Shown here piece after piece: positions 1 through 6,331 of a stretch of 9,786 nucleotides of DNA (position 1 is its first letter; each line of letters opens with the position of its first letter). A program made the position numbers and the translations under genes. Source of the stretch: Bdellovibrionales bacterium (GTDB lineage Bacteria > Bdellovibrionota > UBA1018); assembly GCA_018968995.1 (NCBI GenBank), contig JAGWZD010000044.1, positions 1 through 9,786 of the forward strand, written 5' to 3'. Under the pieces are notes generated by a model. It did not search any database. It worked only from the letters and a program-made list of their open reading frames with translations, and was not told the DNA's origin.

Positions 1-573
1 TTAGTGCGGGCCCGGAAACGCTCGACGATTCTCAAGAAAGAGACCGTCTCGCTCACAGACAAGATCCGCGATTTTAAGAGTCGATTGCTACTTGGAAAGC
101 TCACAGACCTGGCAAAACTGATGTCAGCGCTTCCTGAGAAAAACGAAGTGGTAGTGACGTTCTTGGCATCGCTGGAACTGGGTCGACTCAAAAAACTGCG
201 ATTACACCAGAACGAGACCTATGCTCCGATTTATCTCGAACTTCTTGAAAGTCTTGAAAACTTCGATGAACGAATGGCTTCCGGCTTTGATTCCATCACT
301 CAAGCGGTCCAAGCCGAACTTGGACTCGGTGATGCCGCCGGCGCCCCAACCCCTCCAGAACCAGCCGGAGACTCCGCCGTCGTTGCAGACAATCCTGGAA
401 CAGGACCTTCTGCACACGGTATCGACCTCGCTGCCTTCACTGGAATCCCCGATGCCGGAAATGACTCTGCAAACAAGCCCGCCGATGAGCTTGCCGAACT
501 TGCAGCGACCAATACTTCCCTTGAACTTGGAAACGGAATGGCCAACTCCAACAACCACTCCGATTCTCGATAA
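1..573 (+). CDS. scpA: Segregation and condensation protein A, C-terminal part (5' end outside window)
   Basis: ScpA is the kleisin subunit that bridges the Smc ATPase heads and binds ScpB, helping to compact and segregate the chromosome. Only the last 190 codons are here, and the frame is open through base 1. The segment around fragment residues 10-45 (ILKKETVSLTDKI and the following helix) matches the region before the ScpA C-terminal winged helix. EVVVTFLASLELGRLKKLRL, followed by YAPIYLE, is the typical kleisin C-terminal winged-helix signature that contacts Smc. After it comes a tail of about 100 residues rich in Ala, Gly, Asp and Pro, longer than usual for ScpA. The strongly C/G-biased third positions in this frame support the tail as coding, although the +2 frame is also open here. 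The stop lies 22 bases before the chosen scpB start, so the two genes are probably co-transcribed. Confidence 0.85.
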   Translation, partial: LVRARKRSTILKKETVSLTDKIRDFKSRLLLGKLTDLAKLMSALPEKNEVVVTFLASLELGRLKKLRLHQNETYAPIYLELLESLENFDERMASGFDSITQAVQAELGLGDAAGAPTPPEPAGDSAVVADNPGTGPSAHGIDLAAFTGIPDAGNDSANKPADELAELAATNTSLELGNGMANSNNHSDSR

Positions 574-595
574 CGTGACAGAAAGGCCAGTAGCG

Positions 596-2053
596 ATGAG
601 CAAGAAGCCCACCGACTCTTTCAAAAATGACGTGATCGCTCCCGATCATGAGCCCTCTCAGGATCAAGATTTGTCTAGTGCAGCACAGGAATGGCTACCT
701 GATGCTGACGAAACAGATGAAACCGAAGAGTCAGAGGAATCACGAGAAGAAATCCCCGCTCCAAACCCTCAGCCAGTGACGTTTGTCATGGACCCGTATT
801 CTATTCCCACACTCTCGGTCGCAGCGGCCCAGAATCAGGAATATGATCGTGAAGTCCTGTCCGAGGATGATGAGCTCCAGGATTTAGAAAATGACCCTCT
901 CGATCTGGCCACTCCTGAAGAAAGCGATCAGCAGCTTGAACGATTAGCTGAATCTCTGAAAAGCGAAGAGGCTCAGATTCTCGAGAATGCTGCTGAAAAT
1001 GAAGCTTTGGCACAAAAAGAGGCGGCGGCTCTTTTGGCGACGCAAATTGCCGAAGACGAGGCTCTTGCAAAGCAACTCGCCGAAGAAATGTCGGCGGATG
1101 AAATCGAGGAAATCGACCCCGAACTTCTGGCCGCTCTTCCTCAACCCAATGCCGATGGAAACCTAGATCTTCAAGAGATGGAATCGTGCATCGAAGCACT
1201 GCTCTTCATGCTGGATAAGCCCGTTTCGGCCCAGAAGCTCCAAGAGCTTCTCACCGCTTCTGAAGAGAGCGAAAAACCCAAATTCTCACTTATACAAGAG
1301 GCGATCACCTCTTTGCGCGATCGCTACAATAAGCCGTTCCACGGAATCGAACTCGTCGAGGTTGCGGGGGGCTTTCAATTCAGGACCAAAACGGGCCGTG
1401 CCGCTCTGGCTAAGAAGCTTGCCAAAGTGAGCACTCAGCGCCTTTCAAGCGGTGCCATGGAAACCCTGGCCATCGTGGCGTATCGTCAGCCGGTCCTGAA
1501 AGAGGAAATTGATAAAGTTCGAGGAGTCGATTCATCGCACTTTATTCGAGGGCTTCTCGATAAGAAGCTGATCGAGATCTCGGGCCGGTCCGACCTGCCA
1601 GGCCGTCCGATGCTTTACAGCACCACCAAAGAATTCATGGAGGTCTTTGGACTAAAAGACCTAGCGGCCATGCCCCCTCTGCAGGAAATCGAGCAGATGG
1701 TGCCAACCTCGCAATCAAACAAAGAAGAAGATCCACGAATCGTAAAAATGCGTGAACTCGTGAACGAAATGACGTCTGATCCTGAGCGACTCGCTTACAA
1801 CCCACGCGAAGACGAGTCGATTCTTCAGGAAATTAAGAACAAGGTCGCCTCTATTTCGACTACAACCCCTTATTTGGAGGAGCAAAAGGCTATTGAAAAA
1901 GCCGTCGCTCAGGCCAAAGCAGAGGGACGAGAAATTCCAGAGGATCTGAGCCTTTTGCTGAAGAAACCTGAAGCCGAGCCCACCGTGCTCGCTGCAGATC
2001 TGCCAGCGTCGGGGGCCCTAGAACCGACCGAAACCCCAGCTGCCGAAATCTAA
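596..2053 (+). CDS. scpB: Segregation and condensation protein B with a long acidic N-terminal extension
   Basis: ScpB dimerises and binds the middle of ScpA in the Smc-ScpAB condensin. The conserved two-winged-helix core spans about residues 193-365 of 485. It begins at LQEMESCIEALLFMLDKPVS and contains METLAIVAYRQPVLKEEIDK, VRGVDSSHFIRGLLDKKLI and the signature GRPMLYSTTKEFMEVFGLKDL. Residues 1-190 form an extension rich in Glu, Asp, Gln and Ala, with an alanine/glutamate helical stretch around 110-170. A further tail of about 115 residues follows the core. Most ScpB proteins are about 170-290 residues, so this one is unusually long. The ATG at 596 was chosen because AAAGG (582-586) lies 9 bases upstream and it follows the scpA stop. 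A GTG at 575 is an alternative, and the frame stays open back to an ATG at 221 inside scpA, probably as a shadow. Confidence 0.88.
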   Translation: MSKKPTDSFKNDVIAPDHEPSQDQDLSSAAQEWLPDADETDETEESEESREEIPAPNPQPVTFVMDPYSIPTLSVAAAQNQEYDREVLSEDDELQDLENDPLDLATPEESDQQLERLAESLKSEEAQILENAAENEALAQKEAAALLATQIAEDEALAKQLAEEMSADEIEEIDPELLAALPQPNADGNLDLQEMESCIEALLFMLDKPVSAQKLQELLTASEESEKPKFSLIQEAITSLRDRYNKPFHGIELVEVAGGFQFRTKTGRAALAKKLAKVSTQRLSSGAMETLAIVAYRQPVLKEEIDKVRGVDSSHFIRGLLDKKLIEISGRSDLPGRPMLYSTTKEFMEVFGLKDLAAMPPLQEIEQMVPTSQSNKEEDPRIVKMRELVNEMTSDPERLAYNPREDESILQEIKNKVASISTTTPYLEEQKAIEKAVAQAKAEGREIPEDLSLLLKKPEAEPTVLAADLPASGALEPTETPAAEI

Positions 2054-2088
2054 GGCAAATCGGTCGCTCTTAGGCTAGAAGAGGCCGC

Positions 2089-2988
2089 ATGGCTTTAGAG
2101 CGAGTTCAGAAAATATTAGCCCGTGCAGGTATCGCTTCGCGCCGAAAGGCTGAAGAGTTAATTCTCGATGGCTCTGTGACCATTAATGGCCAGATCGCTA
2201 AGTTAGGAGACCAAGCCGAATGGGGCAAGGATGCGATCAAGGTCGACGGCAAACTGATTACTACTACTGAACAGCCGGTGTACTTGGCTTTTTACAAGCC
2301 TAAGAACGTCATTTGCGCCATGACGGACCCTCAGGGCCGACCGGCGCTTGCCGACTACTTCACTCGAGTTCAGGCTCGTATCTATCCGGTAGGAAAACTC
2401 GACTTCGAGAGTGAAGGCCTAGTGCTTCTGACAAACGATGGCGAAATGGCCCAGAAAATCGCGAAATCGAAAGACCTGCTGCAAGTCTACTCCATCAAAG
2501 TCAAAGGACATCCTGACGCTGAAATGCTGAAGCGAATTAGTCGTGGGATGCGAACTGAGAAAGGACATCTGGTGCGGCCAGAGGTTGTTCGAATCGATGA
2601 AAAGCTTGAGAATAAATCGAAAGTTCAAGTGGTGATGCGGGGTTCGGCCTCTTCTGAACTGAAGGTCCTTCTAGAGACCCGTGGCTTTTTATTCGATCGG
2701 CTGGTGCGTGCTGGAATTGGTCAACTCACCCTAGGAACTTTAGACTCTGGCGAATATCGGCGGCTTGAGGCTTCGCAAGTGCGCGCACTTTTTGAGCAAC
2801 CTGACTTAGGCCTGCGAACGATTGAAAATTCCGTAAAGAAAGACGCTGAAGCAGCGGCGCGACGCGAGCGGCGAGCTCCCAAAAAAACGAGCGTTATTAC
2901 TCCTCGAAGTAAATCCTCAGGGCCCGTTCCTAAGACAAGTTGGGGTGGCTATGCCACCAAAGCCTCTCGAACTCGCAAGTCTCGCTAA
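2089..2988 (+). CDS. rluB: RluB/RsuA-family rRNA pseudouridine synthase
   Basis: This enzyme should isomerise a specific uridine in ribosomal RNA to pseudouridine; RluB acts on 23S rRNA near position 2605. An S4 RNA-binding domain occupies residues 1-50 (RVQKILARAGIASRRKAEELI, then GSVTINGQ). The catalytic domain starts at YLAFYKPKNVI and holds the presumed nucleophile Asp105 in VGKLDFESEGLVLLTNDG. The usual motif is GRLD, so a lysine replaces the arginine. The C-terminal half ends with LVRAGIGQLTLGTLDSGEYRRL. The family's RQVRRM segment before that is not recognisable, reading SSELKVLLETRGF instead. The last 50 residues are a basic, Ser/Lys/Arg-rich tail. The gene starts 35 bases after scpB, behind AGAAGAGG at 2077-2084. 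The scpA-scpB-rluB order is a common bacterial cluster. RluB is favoured over RsuA or RluF by that context. Confidence 0.85.
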   Translation: MALERVQKILARAGIASRRKAEELILDGSVTINGQIAKLGDQAEWGKDAIKVDGKLITTTEQPVYLAFYKPKNVICAMTDPQGRPALADYFTRVQARIYPVGKLDFESEGLVLLTNDGEMAQKIAKSKDLLQVYSIKVKGHPDAEMLKRISRGMRTEKGHLVRPEVVRIDEKLENKSKVQVVMRGSASSELKVLLETRGFLFDRLVRAGIGQLTLGTLDSGEYRRLEASQVRALFEQPDLGLRTIENSVKKDAEAAARRERRAPKKTSVITPRSKSSGPVPKTSWGGYATKASRTRKSR

Positions 2989-3001
2989 TTCAAGGACCAC
3001 T

Positions 3002-3991
3002 TTAACGATTTACGGTTTCTAGAACCGTCTCGATCAGTGGATCGGTACACTCTTTATGAAAAAGATGTCCGCACCCCTCGAACTCTTGCCATTGGGCGAG
3101 CGAATCGCGTGGGATCTGACGAAAGCCCTGACTTTTTTCTAATGGAAGAATTCGGTCCTGCTTGCCCCAAAGAACATACGTCCTCGCACGCAGTGTTTTG
3201 ATCGGCAGATCGAGATCATCTTCAGATTGCTGTGCCGAGCGCACGCGTGCGACAGGGCTTTTCTTGACCCGTTCAACGGCAGCCTTCCAGATCCACTCTG
3301 GATAATCTTTTTGAGGCTTTGCATAGGCTTGTTGGCGAAAGGCCCGTAAGGAATCCACTGTGGGCGTTGCCAGAAGACTAGATCCCAACGAGCTCACCCG
3401 CTGATCTTTCATTCCTGCGGGTGCCACCAAAATCAGGGACTTCACCTGATCCGGACGCTTCAAGGCAATCCAAGAGCTAATCCACCCCCCAAAGCTATTT
3501 CCCACCCAAATCGTGTTGGGGCCACAGCCACGCGATTGGGTTGCCCCCAGAACCCGCTGGGCCAGGCTCTGCGCACGCAGCTGAAGGTCTCCATCTGGGT
3601 TCCTGGGCGGCTCAGGCGACTGGCCGTGCCCAGGGAGATCCCAGGCCACCAGACGAAGCGGCTTTTGCGTGCGAGACACCCACTCGCGCTGGGCCAGGAT
3701 TTTTTTCCACGTCAAAACCGAGTCTCCAAGCCCGTGGACGAAAACCACACACGTGCACGCGATTGACTCGGCAGAAGCTCTCTCACATTTGGGCGAAACC
3801 CACTCCACGCCAGAATCACCAGCGGGCGACCCTATGGATTTCACTCCGGCAAGCCTCAGCTTGGTGCGGTCTGATAAGTCGAGGTACTGCAGGGGGAAAG
3901 CACGAATTAGAACAAAAGCAGATAAACAAAGGGTTCCGACGGCTAATGCCGCATAAATCGCTTTAGACTGAACAAAAAAACGGCGTTTCAT
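3002..3991 (-). CDS. Membrane-anchored or exported alpha/beta hydrolase
   Basis: The protein has the alpha/beta-hydrolase fold, so it is probably an esterase, lipase or related hydrolase, but its substrate cannot be named. Residues 1-31 begin with MKRR and a hydrophobic stretch (about 11-31), a signal anchor or uncleaved signal peptide that would place the catalytic domain outside the inner membrane. The oxyanion-hole region is VVFVHGLGDS at 82-91. A WDLPGHGQS strand-loop follows at 117-125. The nucleophile elbow is GNSFGG with Ser166. The acid is likely Asp279 in WGKQDRILP, and the base His309 in GCGHLFH. Cysteines at 69, 79, 81, 156, 307 and 315 could form disulphides in an exported protein. 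It converges on rluB, with only 13 bases between the stops, and diverges from the tRNA-fMet promoter region. The ATG at 3991 follows a weak AGG just upstream. Confidence 0.82.
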   Translation of the reverse strand: MKRRFFVQSKAIYAALAVGTLCLSAFVLIRAFPLQYLDLSDRTKLRLAGVKSIGSPAGDSGVEWVSPKCERASAESIACTCVVFVHGLGDSVLTWKKILAQREWVSRTQKPLRLVAWDLPGHGQSPEPPRNPDGDLQLRAQSLAQRVLGATQSRGCGPNTIWVGNSFGGWISSWIALKRPDQVKSLILVAPAGMKDQRVSSLGSSLLATPTVDSLRAFRQQAYAKPQKDYPEWIWKAAVERVKKSPVARVRSAQQSEDDLDLPIKTLRARTYVLWGKQDRILPLEKSQGFRQIPRDSLAQWQEFEGCGHLFHKECTDPLIETVLETVNR

Positions 3992-4011
3992 ACCTGAACC
4001 ATAATTCGCGG

Positions 4012-4040
4012 TTGACGGAAGAACCAGCGATAGCTTACAC
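4012..4040 (+). promoter_or_regulatory. Possible tRNA-fMet promoter
   Basis: TTGACG at 4012-4017 is a good -35 match. With 17 bases of spacing the -10 position falls on TTACAC (4035-4040), which is a poor match. Initiation near 4047 would leave a leader of about 12 bases before the tRNA. The 67-base gap upstream of the tRNA also has to hold the divergent hydrolase promoter. Confidence 0.35.
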
Positions 4041-4058
4041 CTTGCTCACTTGTTCTGA

Positions 4059-4136
<78 letters not shown>

Positions 4137-4139
4137 ATG

Positions 4140-4190
4140 AAGTAGAAAAGACGCGGGGTTAGCGTAACAACTAATCCCGCGTTTCTACTT
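4140..4190 (+). terminator. Hairpin terminator after tRNA-fMet, supplied by the element
   Basis: A 12-base arm at 4151-4162 (ACGCGGGGTTAG) pairs with 4171-4182 through one G-T wobble, around an 8-base loop. An outer arm AAGTAGAA (4140-4147) can pair with TTCTACTT (4183-4190), with three unpaired bases on the 5' side. It lies just inside the element, where it would end the tRNA transcript now that the probable native terminator is 4.8 kb away. The first ten bases of the inner arm region (4150-4159) are identical to 4057-4066 at the tRNA 5' end. Confidence 0.7.
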
Positions 4191-4201
4191 TAGATACTCC
4201 C

Positions 4202-4222
4202 TTGGGCCATTCTTGGGCCACA
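4202..4222 (+). repeat. Left copy of 20-bp double TTGGGCCA motif
   Basis: Two TTGGGCCA octamers at 4202-4209 and 4213-4220 lie 11 bp apart, about one helical turn. The block 4203-4222 is repeated perfectly in the same orientation at 8808-8827 near the other end. Paired sites of this kind at both ends suggest arm-type binding sites for the integrase or sites for the excisionase. Confidence 0.75.
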
Positions 4223-4229
4223 CGCACAG

Positions 4230-4264
4230 GTACCGCAGGATTTCGCACCAAATCCCGCCGGACT
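4230..4264 (+). repeat. Left copy of 35-bp hairpin repeat upstream of integrase
   Basis: This block begins GTACCG and ends GGACT, and matches 6252-6286 at 28 of 35 positions. Inside it GGATTT and AAATCC form an inverted repeat around a 6-base loop. It lies 31 bp before the integrase start. The second copy lies upstream of the AlpA-like gene, so a shared operator is the simplest reading. Confidence 0.6.
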
Positions 4265-4265
4265 T

Positions 4266-4281
4266 TCAAATCTTCGAAGCT
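4266..4281 (+). repeat. Left arm of subterminal inverted repeat
   Basis: TCAAATCTTCGAAGCT matches the reverse complement of 8906-8921 at 15 of 16 positions. One arm sits near each end of the element, in opposite orientation. Confidence 0.55.
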
Positions 4282-4293
4282 GCTTTAAGCAGC
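4279..4293 (+). promoter_or_regulatory. Inverted repeat abutting the integrase start
   Basis: GCTGCTT and AAGCAGC are perfect inverted arms around one central base, ending two bases before the ATG at 4296. The segment occupies the place of a ribosome binding site, and no purine-rich Shine-Dalgarno sequence is visible. It may be an operator or a structure that keeps integrase translation low. Confidence 0.4.
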
Positions 4294-4295
4294 CC

Positions 4296-5474
4296 ATGTC
4301 TAAACCCATTAAACACGGCAAGAACTGGCGAATTCGTTGGAATGACCACGAAGGAAAACGACGGAGTAAAACCGATCGGTGGTCCTACAAAGATGCACAA
4401 CTAGCTCTCCAAACTCAAAACCTAGCAAGCCATCGCATCAGGGCGGGCATAGAGCCCGCCCCGCGCCTTGCGCGGACCTTCTCTGATGGTGCGAAGGAGT
4501 GGCTCGAAAACAGAGCTCCTTCAAAACGAAGTTCAGTCGCCGATGAAGTCATCCTTCGACGTCACTTGGTGCCGTTCTTCGGTAACCGGCCGATGGATAC
4601 CATCACGCAGGCCGACCTTGACCGCTATCACACCCATGCTCTGATTAGCCTCAGCCCAAAGACAGTCTTCAATCATGAAACTCTCCTGATCGCGATTCTG
4701 AATCGTGCCGTCAAAATCGGGCGGATCAGTCAGCACCACCCACTCAAAAGGCATTCACTGACGGAGAACCGAGACGAAGTGTCCTATCTGAAATCAGACG
4801 TGGAAATCTCACGCCTTCTCTCTGCGGCGTATGGATTAGACGCCCGAGCAGCCAACCTATACGAATTTGCGATCTTCAGCGGCCTAAGAAAGGGCGAGTT
4901 AGCCGCCCTCCGTTGGGAGGACATCGAGAGAAGTCCCGAGCCACGAATCGCTGTACAGGGCAGCTTCGACGGACCCACGAAGTCCGGAAAGATCCGATAC
5001 GTCCCCATCCTTGAACAGCTCGAACCTGTGCTGGCGCGCCTGTCTGCCATACGCTCCTCGGAATATATCTTCTCAAGCCGAACCGGAAAAATGCTGGACC
5101 ACGACAACCGTATCTTTCGTGAGAAACTTCATCAGGCACTAACTCACGCCGGATTCCCCATGCGACCGGACCGCCCTTACATCACATTCCATTCTCTACG
5201 ACACACATTCGCGGCGTGGTTCCTCCGAAACGAAGGCAGCATTTACGCTCTTAAGGACATTCTTGGACATGCAGATATCACCACAACTCAGCGATATGCA
5301 CACCTAGTCCCCGGACGATTCGAAGGACAGCTTGGAACCCTGAAAAGCGCCAAAGCATTGCTATCAGTACGACTTATGTCCGGACTTCCGGACGGATTGT
5401 CCGAAACTCCGGAATACCGATGCAATCACGACCCGGGGCTGAAAGAATTAAAGGCTCAGGATGACTCTTCATAG
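4296..5474 (+). CDS. int: Tyrosine-recombinase integrase of the element
   Basis: This site-specific recombinase is expected to integrate and excise the element at tRNA-fMet. Residues 5-55 form an N-terminal arm-binding-like segment (HGKNWRIRWNDHEGKR). Residues 60-150 form a SAM-like core-binding domain, and residues 165-345 the catalytic domain. The catalytic set is visible: Arg198 in SGLRKGELAALRW, Lys229 or Lys232 in TKSGKIRYVPI, His299 and Arg302 in HSLRH, His325 in ILGHADITTTQRYAH, and the nucleophile Tyr334. Its 392 residues are normal for the family. A tail of about 45 residues follows the catalytic domain. The frame is open upstream to 4194 but has no standard start there, so ATG 4296 is chosen despite the lack of a Shine-Dalgarno sequence. 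The gene overlaps the next one by 14 bases. Confidence 0.95.
   Translation: MSKPIKHGKNWRIRWNDHEGKRRSKTDRWSYKDAQLALQTQNLASHRIRAGIEPAPRLARTFSDGAKEWLENRAPSKRSSVADEVILRRHLVPFFGNRPMDTITQADLDRYHTHALISLSPKTVFNHETLLIAILNRAVKIGRISQHHPLKRHSLTENRDEVSYLKSDVEISRLLSAAYGLDARAANLYEFAIFSGLRKGELAALRWEDIERSPEPRIAVQGSFDGPTKSGKIRYVPILEQLEPVLARLSAIRSSEYIFSSRTGKMLDHDNRIFREKLHQALTHAGFPMRPDRPYITFHSLRHTFAAWFLRNEGSIYALKDILGHADITTTQRYAHLVPGRFEGQLGTLKSAKALLSVRLMSGLPDGLSETPEYRCNHDPGLKELKAQDDSS
5378..5413 (+). repeat. Cluster of CCGGA/TCCGG palindromes in the 3' end of int
   Basis: GTCCGGA and TCCGGAC (5378-5393) form a 7-bp inverted repeat with a 2-base loop. GTCCG and CCGGA follow at 5399-5413. The cluster encodes the poorly conserved integrase tail and lies 48 bp before the XRE gene, so it could be an operator. 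It could also be a coding-sequence coincidence. Confidence 0.25.
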
Positions 5475-5754
5475 CAATCTACGCAGAATTCTCGAAAATC
5501 GCGGTCTGACCCTTCGTCAGGTGACCGTGGAAGCCGGTATTAAACGTTCTACACTCAGTGATTGGCTCGCCGGATCCCGCCCACGCGAACTTCGTGAAGT
5601 CTATCGCCTAAGCAAATACCTTGGAGTGACCCTCGAAGAGCTACTGTTCGAGGAAACGTCCACGGACAATCAGCCGATGACCGTAGACTTGTATTTTGAA
5701 GGACCAGTCCGGATTCGAATCGATCGAAAACCCAATGGAGCAAACGAAAAATGA
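5461..5754 (+). CDS. XRE-family helix-turn-helix regulator
   Basis: This small DNA-binding protein (97 residues) resembles the Cro/CI-type regulators that control integration or replication genes of mobile elements. The HTH domain covers about residues 4-62: NLRRILENRGLTLRQVTVEA, then GIKRSTLSDWLAGSRPREL and a helix ending YLGVTLEELLFEE. Residues 72-90 (PMTVDLYFEGPVRIRIDRK) predict a short beta-rich C-terminus that could serve dimerisation. AAAGG at 5450-5454 sits 6 bases before the ATG. The start overlaps the end of int and its stop overlaps the lipoprotein start, so translation of the three is likely coupled. Whether it represses int, alpA or its own operon cannot be told from sequence. The repeats at 4230 and 6252 are candidate targets. 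Confidence 0.88.
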   Translation: MTLHSNLRRILENRGLTLRQVTVEAGIKRSTLSDWLAGSRPRELREVYRLSKYLGVTLEELLFEETSTDNQPMTVDLYFEGPVRIRIDRKPNGANEK

Positions 5755-6185
5755 ATCAGATAAAATCACTTGTCGCGGGGATTTCTCTACTAATCCTACT
5801 GGGAGCATGTGCATCGGAAAAGCTCAAGAAAGAGTGGAGCGAGCAACGCGGGTACTCTCAAGAAGACATCGCATCAATAAACAAACAGGCTACTGATGGT
5901 GGCTACCTCCATCGAATCATCTCCGCACGCCAGAAAAGCAACGCGTACAATACGGCACCTAAGGAGGCGGAAGAGAAAAACCTCAAAAACATCTGGTGTA
6001 ACTGCTGGAAGCGCCTAGCTGACCGTTGCCGCCAAAAGGCCGACGGATTGAATAAACAAGACAAGGAACTCTGGACTAAGGCCAATGCTGTCGAACTCGC
6101 TTTTACAATGGCCGAAAAGAATGGCGCAATTCCGGTACTGGATGACCACAATGGCACCACCTTCGATGGCGCCGAGTGCCCATAA
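5751..6185 (+). CDS. Small lipoprotein encoded in the integrase operon
   Basis: I do not recognise the family. Residues 1-20 are a lipoprotein signal peptide: MNQIK, a hydrophobic core, then the lipobox LGAC with Cys20 as the lipidated residue. The mature part has about 125 residues, mostly charged and helical. Four further cysteines, at 83, 85, 93 (CNCWKRLADRC) and 143 (near the C-terminus, GAECP), could make two disulphides in the periplasm or at the cell surface. The start overlaps the XRE stop in an ATGA arrangement, and GGAG (5737-5740) lies 10 bases upstream. The gene is followed by a strong terminator, so it is the last gene of the int-XRE unit. Lysogenic elements sometimes encode lipoproteins that block infection by other phages. 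That is one possible role, without direct evidence here. Confidence 0.82.
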   Translation: MNQIKSLVAGISLLILLGACASEKLKKEWSEQRGYSQEDIASINKQATDGGYLHRIISARQKSNAYNTAPKEAEEKNLKNIWCNCWKRLADRCRQKADGLNKQDKELWTKANAVELAFTMAEKNGAIPVLDDHNGTTFDGAECP

Positions 6186-6210
6186 GAAGTAGCCAATAAC
6201 GAAAGCTAGG

Positions 6211-6242
6211 AGGGATGGCCCCTGGGCCATCCCTCTTTTTTT
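6211..6242 (+). terminator. Strong intrinsic terminator after the int-XRE-lipoprotein unit
   Basis: GGGATGGCCC (6212-6221) and GGGCCATCCC (6224-6233) are perfectly complementary arms separated by two bases. They are followed at once by a T-rich run (TCTTTTTTT, 6234-6242). Confidence 0.92.
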
Positions 6243-6274
6243 GTCCAAAAAGTACCGTAGGATTTTGTCCAAAA
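6239..6274 (+). repeat. Two TTTTGTCCAAAA dodecamers 24 bp apart
   Basis: The identical 12-base partly palindromic sequence occurs at 6239-6250 and 6263-6274. The second copy forms the centre of the 35-bp hairpin repeat. The spacing and position, between the terminator and alpA, suit a regulator binding region. Confidence 0.55.
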
Positions 6275-6286
6275 TCCTGCAGGACT
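6252..6286 (+). repeat. Right copy of 35-bp hairpin repeat upstream of alpA
   Basis: This block is 28/35 identical to 4230-4264. GGATTTT and AAAATCC make a perfect 7-bp stem around GTCC, extendable by A-T, T-G and G-C pairs. The stem bases GGATTT/AAATCC are unchanged between the copies. A T-G wobble here is a C-G pair in the left copy. Several other differences fall in the loop. Confidence 0.6.
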
Positions 6287-6310
6287 ATTCAGAAACACAA
6301 AATGAAACAG

Positions 6311-6328
6311 GATCTCCAGAAGGAGATC
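6311..6328 (+). promoter_or_regulatory. Shine-Dalgarno inside a hairpin before alpA
   Basis: GATCTCC (6311-6317) and GGAGATC (6322-6328) form a perfect 7-bp stem with loop AGAA. The ribosome binding site AAGGAG (6320-6325) lies partly in the 3' arm, 6 bases before the ATG at 6332. When folded, the stem would hide the GGAG core. Confidence 0.55.
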
Positions 6329-6331
6329 TAT

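Noticed and set aside
202..624. Minus-strand reading frame of about 140 codons opposite scpA
   Set aside because: It overlaps the conserved scpA coding region and shows no recognisable domain.
801..1199. Minus-strand reading frame opposite scpB
   Set aside because: It is a shadow of the Glu/Ala-rich scpB extension with no independent support.
3541..3966. Plus-strand reading frame of about 140 codons
   Set aside because: It is antisense to the well-supported alpha/beta hydrolase and has no family features or start signal.
4140..4300. CRISPR-like or iteron array at the left end
   Set aside because: The repeats are different motifs occurring once or twice each, with no regular spacer pattern.
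4213..4404. Alternative short plus-strand gene overlapping the integrase start
   Set aside because: It runs through the repeats and into the conserved integrase N-terminus in the wrong frame, without a ribosome binding site.
6215..6331. Longer N-terminus for the AlpA-like protein
   Set aside because: The added segment would translate the terminator and hairpin repeat. The ATG at 6332 has a strong Shine-Dalgarno and begins the conserved domain.
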